Shown: one piece after another, positions 59,129 through 64,000 of the stretch
How positions within the stretch are numbered: the first letter of the stretch is position 1
Layout: each line of letters starts with the position of its first letter
Source: RGIG9115 sp045644665
Lineage (GTDB): Bacteria > Bacillota > Clostridia > UBA1381
Assembly: GCA_045644665.1 (NCBI GenBank)
Contig: JAZRHH010000033.1
Coordinates: forward strand, 1 to 64,000
Direction of reading: 5' to 3'
Length of the DNA stretch: 64,000 nt
Notes under the pieces: generated by a model
The model's database searches: none
What the model saw: only the letters and a program-made list of their open reading frames with translations
What the model was told of the DNA's origin: nothing
Translations under genes and position numbers: made by a program

Positions 59129-60496
59129 TTAGTTCTTTAAGCTGTGTATTGGTGCCGGAATTCTTCCACCGCGCGCTATAAATTCGCTGTTATCAAGGTT
59201 ACTTACTTTCATAACAGGACCGGAGCCGAGAAGTCCGCCAAACTCAACTGTATCCCCTACCTTTGCACCGGGTGCAGGGATTATTCTTACCGCTGTTGTT
59301 TTCGTATTAACAACTCCGATTGCAGACTCGTCTGCTATAATTCCGGAAATCACGTCCGCAGATGTATCCCCGGGAACAACAATCATATCAAGTCCAACAG
59401 AGCATACACATGTCATCGCTTCCATTTTTTCAAGAGATAATGAGCCTGCCTTTGCCGCAGCTATCATTCCTGCATCCTCGCTGACAGGTATAAATGCACC
59501 TGAAAGTCCGCCTACGTAGCTTGATGCCATAACTCCGCCTTTTTTAACTGCGTCATTAAGAAGAGCAAGAGCCGCTGTAGTACCGTGAGCACCACATTGT
59601 TCAAGACCCATTTCCTCAAGAATGTAAGCAACACTGTCACCTACTGCCGGTGTTGGCGCAAGAGACAAGTCTACTATACCAAAAGGTACATTAAGACGCT
59701 TTGATGCTTCCATTGCAACAAGCTGTCCCATACGAGTGATTTTGAATGCTGTCTTTTTAATGGTTTCAGCAATTACTCCAAAGTCCTCGCCTGCTACCTT
59801 TTCAAGAGCACACTTTACAACTCCGGGACCGCTTACACCCACGTTTATAACACATTCGCCCTCGCCTGCGCCGTGGAATGCACCTGCCATGAACGGATTA
59901 TCCTCAACAGCGTTTGCAAACACCACAAGCTTTGCACAGGCAAAGCCCTGAGTATCTTTTGTTAGCTCTGCAGCTTTTTTTATAATCTCGCCCATTTGCT
60001 TAACAGCGTCCATATTAATGCCCGCTTTTGTTGAAGCAACGTTTACGCTTGAGCATACTATATCGGTTGAAGCAAGAGCTTCGGGAATTGATTCTATAAA
60101 AACCTTTTCCGCTTTTGTATAACCCTTTTGCACAAGGGCGCTGTATCCGCCTATAAAGTTTACACCTACCGTCTTTGCAGCACGGTCAAGTGTTTTTGCA
60201 ATTTCTACACAATCCGATACTGTTGGATTTTCAAGTGCTTCTACAAGATTTGAAATAGGTGTTACACTTATTCTTTTATTAATGATTGGAATACCAAACT
60301 GAGCCTCTATATCCTCGCCTGTTTTAACAAGGTCCTTTGCATATGTAGTGATTTTGTTATAGATTTTGTCACACATACGCTTAAGGTCAGGGTCTGCACA
60401 GCTTTTTAAAGAAATACCCATAGTAATTGTTCTTACGTCAAGGTTTTCTTTGTCAATCATATTGATTGTCTGCATAATTTCAAAAGGATTTATCAT
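59129..60496 (-). CDS. UPF0210/DUF711 family protein
   Basis: Conserved protein of 455 residues of unknown function, often loosely labelled PFL family although it has no glycyl radical motif. Recognisable blocks: DVRTITMGISLKSCADPDL, ISVTPISNLVEAL, FHGAGEGECVINVGVSGPGV and APTPAVGDSVAYILEEMG. It is probably cytosolic; there are no membrane segments or signal peptide. It is paired with a small ACT-domain gene 21 bases upstream, the standard partnership of this family, and the ACT protein may be its sensor. Confidence 0.88.
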   Translation of the reverse strand: MINPFEIMQTINMIDKENLDVRTITMGISLKSCADPDLKRMCDKIYNKITTYAKDLVKTGEDIEAQFGIPIINKRISVTPISNLVEALENPTVSDCVEIAKTLDRAAKTVGVNFIGGYSALVQKGYTKAEKVFIESIPEALASTDIVCSSVNVASTKAGINMDAVKQMGEIIKKAAELTKDTQGFACAKLVVFANAVEDNPFMAGAFHGAGEGECVINVGVSGPGVVKCALEKVAGEDFGVIAETIKKTAFKITRMGQLVAMEASKRLNVPFGIVDLSLAPTPAVGDSVAYILEEMGLEQCGAHGTTAALALLNDAVKKGGVMASSYVGGLSGAFIPVSEDAGMIAAAKAGSLSLEKMEAMTCVCSVGLDMIVVPGDTSADVISGIIADESAIGVVNTKTTAVRIIPAPGAKVGDTVEFGGLLGSGPVMKVSNLDNSEFIARGGRIPAPIHSLKN

Positions 60497-60517
60497 TTAT
60501 GTTCTGCCTCCTCTTGA

Positions 60518-60781
60518 TTATATTCTGTGCATAGATTCAAAAAGTTCTTCTCTTTGAAGATGGATAGAAAGTCCAAGCTTTTCTCCAAGGCTATCAAGGC
60601 CTTTGGATACTTCTGCAGCGTTTTCCTTTTGCAGGTTTACAAGCATAATCATGCAAAACATATCCTGCATAATTGTTTGAGAAATATCCAGAATGTTTAC
60701 TGAATTTTCTGCAAGATAGGTGCTTACATTTGCAATTATTCCAACTTTATCTTTACCGATTACGGTTATAACAGCTTTCAT
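60518..60781 (-). CDS. ACT-domain protein (UPF0237)
   Basis: Single ACT domain of 87 residues: MKAVITVIGKDKVGIIANVS, then NSVNILDISQTIMQDMFCMI. ACT domains bind amino acids or other small ligands and regulate enzymes. Its constant neighbour is UPF0210. Here both follow aspartate-pathway genes, which may hint at an amino-acid-related ligand. Confidence 0.92.
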   Translation of the reverse strand: MKAVITVIGKDKVGIIANVSTYLAENSVNILDISQTIMQDMFCMIMLVNLQKENAAEVSKGLDSLGEKLGLSIHLQREELFESMHRI

Positions 60782-60796
60782 TTTATATTCTCCGTT

Positions 60797-61531
60797 TTAT
60801 TTTGTATTTCTTTGTCTTACAGCTTCATACAAAAGTATTCCTGCTGCTACTGATGCATTTAATGAAGTTACCCGTCCGGACATTGGTATGGAAGCAAGAA
60901 AATCGCACTTTTCCGTAACAAGACGGCTTATGCCTTCTCCCTCGCTGCCTACTACAATTCCAATGCTGCCCTTAAGGTCAACATTGTACATTACATCTCC
61001 GTCCATATGGGCACCTGTTATCCAAAAACCCTTTTCCTTTAGTTCATCAATTGTACGTGCAAGGTTTGTAACGCGGCATATGTTCATATACTCTACTGCA
61101 CCGGCTGATGTTTTTGCAACAACATCATTTACAGGAGCACCGGAACGCTTTGGAATTATAACTCCGTGAGCACCTGCACATTCTGCAGTTCTAATAATTG
61201 CACCCAGATTGTGAGGGTCTGTTATACGGTCACATATAACGACCATTGGCGCTTCGCCTCTGTCAGCTGCATACTTAATTATATCATCAACAGTCTTATA
61301 CTCTGTTTCTGAAACAAACGCCACCACTCCCTGATGGTTCTCCCCATTTGCCAGTTCGTCAAGTTTTGCCTTGTCGCAGTCACTTATTATTATTCCTGCA
61401 TCTCTTGCTTTACGTATAATAGGTACAAGACTACCTTCCGCCTTACCTTTTTTAACAAAAAGTTTGTCAATATCACGTCCTGATTTGATTGCTTCAAGGA
61501 CAGGATTTCTTCCTATAATTTTATGGCTCAA
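60797..61531 (-). CDS. rlmB: 23S rRNA 2'-O-ribose methyltransferase RlmB (TrmH/SpoU family)
   Basis: SPOUT methyltransferase modifying a ribose in 23S rRNA (G2251 in E. coli). 244 residues with an N-terminal substrate-binding domain (HKIIGRNPVLEAIKSGRDID) and the knotted catalytic domain: motif 1 DRITDPHNLGAIIRTAE, motif 2 GIVVGSEGEGIS, motif 3 IPMSGRVTSLNASVAAGI. Start is a TTG at 61531 with GAGGTG 9 bases upstream. A TrmH-type tRNA enzyme is less likely given the N-terminal domain. Confidence 0.92.
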   Translation of the reverse strand: MSHKIIGRNPVLEAIKSGRDIDKLFVKKGKAEGSLVPIIRKARDAGIIISDCDKAKLDELANGENHQGVVAFVSETEYKTVDDIIKYAADRGEAPMVVICDRITDPHNLGAIIRTAECAGAHGVIIPKRSGAPVNDVVAKTSAGAVEYMNICRVTNLARTIDELKEKGFWITGAHMDGDVMYNVDLKGSIGIVVGSEGEGISRLVTEKCDFLASIPMSGRVTSLNASVAAGILLYEAVRQRNTK

Positions 61532-61549
61532 TTTAGATGCACCTCTGCC

Positions 61550-62761
61550 TTAGATAAGGAACTTATCGTGAATTGCATTAACTGCTCTTTCAGCTTCTTT
61601 CTGGTCAACAAGAACAGAAATTTTGATTTCTGATGTAGCAATCATATTAATGTTAATATGAGCATTATAAAGAGCCTCAAACATCTTTGTTGCAACGCCT
61701 ACATTGTTTACCATGCCGGCACCAACTATTGATACCTTTGAAACATCCTTTGACCACTTAACTTCTTTTGCCTTTACAATTTCCTTATTCTCTTCAAGAA
61801 CAGCGAGAGCTTTTTCAAGGTCACCCTCTGTTGTGGTAAAGCTGATATCCTTTGATTCTCCATTGCCAATTGACTGAATTATAAGGTCTACACCTATTCC
61901 ATTCTTTGAAAGAATTGAGAAAATCTGGAATGCCTTTCCAGGTGTGTCCTCTACTCCGCAAAGAGCAATTCTTGCACAATCATTATCTCTTGTAACGCCT
62001 CTAACTATCATCTTTTCCACTTGGTCTACCTCCTTAACATATGTCCCCTCATTATTATTTAAGCTTGATCTTACTGCAAGCTTTACATTATACTTCTTTG
62101 CAAGTTCAACGCTTCTGTTATGAAGCACATTTGCACCCAATGATGCGAGCTCGAGCATTTCGTCATATGAAATTTCATCAAGCTTAAACGCATTTTTTAC
62201 AAATCTTGGGTCAGCTGTAAATACTCCGTCAACATCTGTGTAAATTTCACACACATCAGCGCCAAGAGCTGCCGCAAGAGCAACAGCAGAAGTATCTGAT
62301 CCGCCTCTTCCAAGAGTTATAATATCATCATACTTATTTACACCCTGGAAGCCTGCAACGATTACAATTCGCCTCTTGTCGAGCTCATTCTCTACTCTTT
62401 CAGCCTTGATTTCATGAATACGAGCTGCACCATAGTTTGCATCTGTTCTGAAGCCTGCCTGCCAACCTGTCATTGATACAACAGGGAAGCCAAGCTTTTC
62501 TATTGCCATTGCAAGAAGTGAGATAGAAATTTGCTCACCTGTTGCAAGGAGCATATCCATTTCTCTTTTTGACGGTGACGGATTGATTTCATGTGCTTTT
62601 TCAATTAAATCATCTGTTGTGTCACCTTGCGCAGATACTACAACTACTACGTTGTTTCCTGCTTTGTAAGTTTCAGTAATACGTCTTGCAACATTCATTA
62701 CACGCTCTGCATCTCTTACGCTCGAGCCACCGTACTTCTGAACCACTAATCCAATTCCCAT
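61550..62761 (-). CDS. lysC: Aspartokinase
   Basis: First enzyme of the aspartate family pathway to lysine, threonine and methionine. 403 residues from the ATG at 62761 (VVQKYGGSSVRDAERV; GGAGGT 7 bases upstream). Kinase domain to about 260 with ITLGRGGSDTSAVALAAAL, followed by two ACT domains (FQIFSILSKNGIGVDLI and ATKMFEALYNAHININMI) that give feedback control. It is the alpha-type class, and an internal start for a beta subunit is possible as in Bacillus. It begins 5 bases after thrB. Confidence 0.96.
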   Translation of the reverse strand: MGIGLVVQKYGGSSVRDAERVMNVARRITETYKAGNNVVVVVSAQGDTTDDLIEKAHEINPSPSKREMDMLLATGEQISISLLAMAIEKLGFPVVSMTGWQAGFRTDANYGAARIHEIKAERVENELDKRRIVIVAGFQGVNKYDDIITLGRGGSDTSAVALAAALGADVCEIYTDVDGVFTADPRFVKNAFKLDEISYDEMLELASLGANVLHNRSVELAKKYNVKLAVRSSLNNNEGTYVKEVDQVEKMIVRGVTRDNDCARIALCGVEDTPGKAFQIFSILSKNGIGVDLIIQSIGNGESKDISFTTTEGDLEKALAVLEENKEIVKAKEVKWSKDVSKVSIVGAGMVNNVGVATKMFEALYNAHININMIATSEIKISVLVDQKEAERAVNAIHDKFLI

Positions 62762-62766
62762 TTTTA

Positions 62767-63684
62767 CTACCTCCAATTAGAATCTTCCCGGCTCTCCCAC
62801 ACAACAGCGCCTACATTATCAATCGTATGCACTCTGCATTTCCAGCCATTCAGATTTTCTTCAAAATATTTATTCATCTCTGTCTCAAAATCCGTATTTT
62901 TTGCATCTATCACAGACACAGCACTTGGACCCGAGCCGCTGAGATATGTTGCATATGAGCCAAGCTCATACGACTTTTCAAATACATTTTCTATCCCCGG
63001 AATGTTTGCTTTCCTGTATTCCTGATGAATTTTATCCTGACAGGCAGATTTTAATATATCGAGTTTTCCCGAAACCATTGCAGAAACAAAGGTTGTGGCA
63101 CGTGAAATATTAAAAACTACATCCTCTTTAGAAAACACATCAGGTATGACTTTTCTTGAATCCCTTGTTGCCATAGAAAAGTCAGGATACATAATAGCAA
63201 ATCGTATGGGATATGTCAACTTATTGCTTGTAAAGCTTATCTTACCATTATCATTTACTGTAGTACAAAAACCTCCGAAAAGCGCCGGGGTTACATTGTC
63301 CGGATGACCTTCCATAGAAGCCGCCATGTCAAGTATTTCCCTGTAGTCAAAAGGTCTTCCGCAAATTACATTAGCACCAAGCATACCGGCTACAATACAA
63401 GCACTACTGCTTCCAAAACCACGAGTTGTTGGAATGTTATTTGTTTGACTTATACGTATTCCTTTCGGAACGTATCCGGCTTTTTCAAACACCTTATTCA
63501 TTGCCATATATATAAGGTTATTTTCCCTGCCGGGAACTATACGCCGGTCTCTGCCTGCGACTACTGTAAATCCACCATCTGTTTCAGATACATTTATTAT
63601 ATTGTGCAGTCCCAATGCAACTCCCAGGCTGTCAAAGCCGGGGCCCATGTTGGCACTTGTTGCGGGAACTTTTATTTTTATCAT
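62767..63684 (-). CDS. thrB: Homoserine kinase
   Basis: GHMP kinase phosphorylating homoserine on the way to threonine. 305 residues: VPATSANMGPGFDSLGVALG at the start, the ATP loop TRGFGSSSACIVAGMLGANV, and the late YLSGSGPSAVSVID. The ATG overlaps the hom stop region (ATGGACTGATATG), so translation is coupled. ThrC is not in the window. Confidence 0.95.
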   Translation of the reverse strand: MIKIKVPATSANMGPGFDSLGVALGLHNIINVSETDGGFTVVAGRDRRIVPGRENNLIYMAMNKVFEKAGYVPKGIRISQTNNIPTTRGFGSSSACIVAGMLGANVICGRPFDYREILDMAASMEGHPDNVTPALFGGFCTTVNDNGKISFTSNKLTYPIRFAIMYPDFSMATRDSRKVIPDVFSKEDVVFNISRATTFVSAMVSGKLDILKSACQDKIHQEYRKANIPGIENVFEKSYELGSYATYLSGSGPSAVSVIDAKNTDFETEMNKYFEENLNGWKCRVHTIDNVGAVVWESREDSNWR

Positions 63685-63685
63685 A

Positions 63686-64000
63686 TCAGTCCATCACTCT
63701 TATCACAGACAGCACGTTTGAAAGGCTGCCAAGCTTATTCTTAAATTCGCCCTCTGTTATAGGCTCTGTTATAAATCCACATTCACCGGATATTCCAATT
63801 TCAAATGTTTTTTGCACTGCAAATATATTTTTTGCATTTTCAAGGCTGTCGCTTGTTCTTACAAAAAATCTGAATATTGCCTCATCAGGAGATACCATCA
63901 TATTGCCCTCAGGCTTCTTCCACGCAATTTTCTTGCTGCGCTCTATATGTTTTACCGCGTCTATTACGTCTGCAACAACAGCGCTTGCTGTAGGAAGCTT
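63686..64000 (-). CDS. hom: Homoserine dehydrogenase, C-terminal part (runs off the window)
   Basis: Only the last 104 residues are inside the window. KLPTASAVVADVIDAVKHI is the end of the catalytic domain of homoserine dehydrogenase. The following ~70 residues form an ACT domain (RFFVRTSDSLENAKNIFAV, ending LSVIRVMD), the threonine-sensing part. An ATG at 63901 is internal and not the start. hom-thrB-lysC is a common order for the aspartate branch in Clostridia. Confidence 0.92.
   Translation of the reverse strand, partial: KLPTASAVVADVIDAVKHIERSKKIAWKKPEGNMMVSPDEAIFRFFVRTSDSLENAKNIFAVQKTFEIGISGECGFITEPITEGEFKNKLGSLSNVLSVIRVMD

Noticed and set aside
59129..60496. UPF0210 protein as a pyruvate formate-lyase or second glycyl radical enzyme
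   Set aside because: No Gly-radical RVxGY motif or active-site cysteine pair; the PFL label on this family is only a name.

Overview
The window looks like a chromosomal segment of a low-GC, strictly anaerobic Gram-positive bacterium of the class Clostridia, probably a gut fermenter. The pointers are a V/A-type ATPase operon with a sodium-type rotor, an NfnAB transhydrogenase, an [FeFe]-hydrogenase, meso-diaminopimelate dehydrogenase, an S-layer-homology surface protein, and a glycyl-radical bacterial microcompartment. Species cannot be named from the sequence alone. About 60 protein genes, one tRNA, many vegetative promoters (TTGACA/TATAAT with 17 bp spacing) and paired terminators are visible. 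No insertion sequence, prophage, CRISPR array or rRNA was seen, and no gene-free stretch exceeds 300 bases.

Layout. 1-7614 (+): V/A-ATPase operon in the order I-K-E-C-F-A-B-D, preceded by an odd chimeric ORF end. 7656-11588 (-): a 1310-residue Cys-repeat/SLH surface protein. 11888-13600 (+): NhaC-type antiporter. 13737-16914 (+): nfnA-nfnB-cysteine-synthase-like operon. 17051-17124 (+): tRNA-Gln(CUG). 17204-21789 (-): nifS-iscU-MFS-ABC. 21979-23133 (+): tmcAL. 23130-24350 (-): [FeFe]-hydrogenase-like protein. 24508-25500 (+): ddh. 25541-26935 (-): glycyl-tRNA synthetase. 27038-36431 (-): gltX-glnS-aminotransferase-trpS-tagO-wecB, then a structured leader and mgtE. 36633-39974 (-): a stalk-domain secreted cysteine-peptidase-like protein and three small phosphatases. 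40065-42966 (-): putP, a TetR regulator and a HAD phosphatase. 43170-43709 (+): long-form hibernation factor behind a sigma-B-like promoter. 43737-46342 (-): DHHW protein and MBOAT acyltransferase for surface polysaccharide O-acylation.

46436-58937 (-) is the centrepiece: a glycyl-radical microcompartment of the fucose/rhamnose (1,2-propanediol) type. It holds the glycyl radical diol dehydratase and its activase under one promoter. A second promoter drives a class II aldolase, a GlcG-type protein, an alcohol dehydrogenase, two BMC-H shell proteins, a pentameric vertex protein, a PduS-like electron-transfer protein, two BMC-T shell proteins, a CoA-acylating aldehyde dehydrogenase, PduL and a DeoR regulator. 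The inferred flow is deoxysugar-1-phosphate to lactaldehyde, 1,2-propanediol, propionaldehyde, then propanol plus propionyl-CoA and propionyl-phosphate. Five enzymes carry encapsulation-type amphipathic helices. One BMC-H gene contains a near-perfect internal Shine-Dalgarno and start, so it probably makes two shell proteins.

59129-64000 (-): hom (3' end)-thrB-lysC-rlmB-ACT-UPF0210, an aspartate-family amino-acid operon joined to an rRNA methyltransferase and a pair of poorly understood proteins. The best candidates for new biology are the dual-start shell gene, the matched operator-like motifs at the two microcompartment promoters, the switch-like leader before mgtE, the 40-bp perfect palindrome abutting the putP promoter and the sigma-B-like promoter of the hibernation factor.
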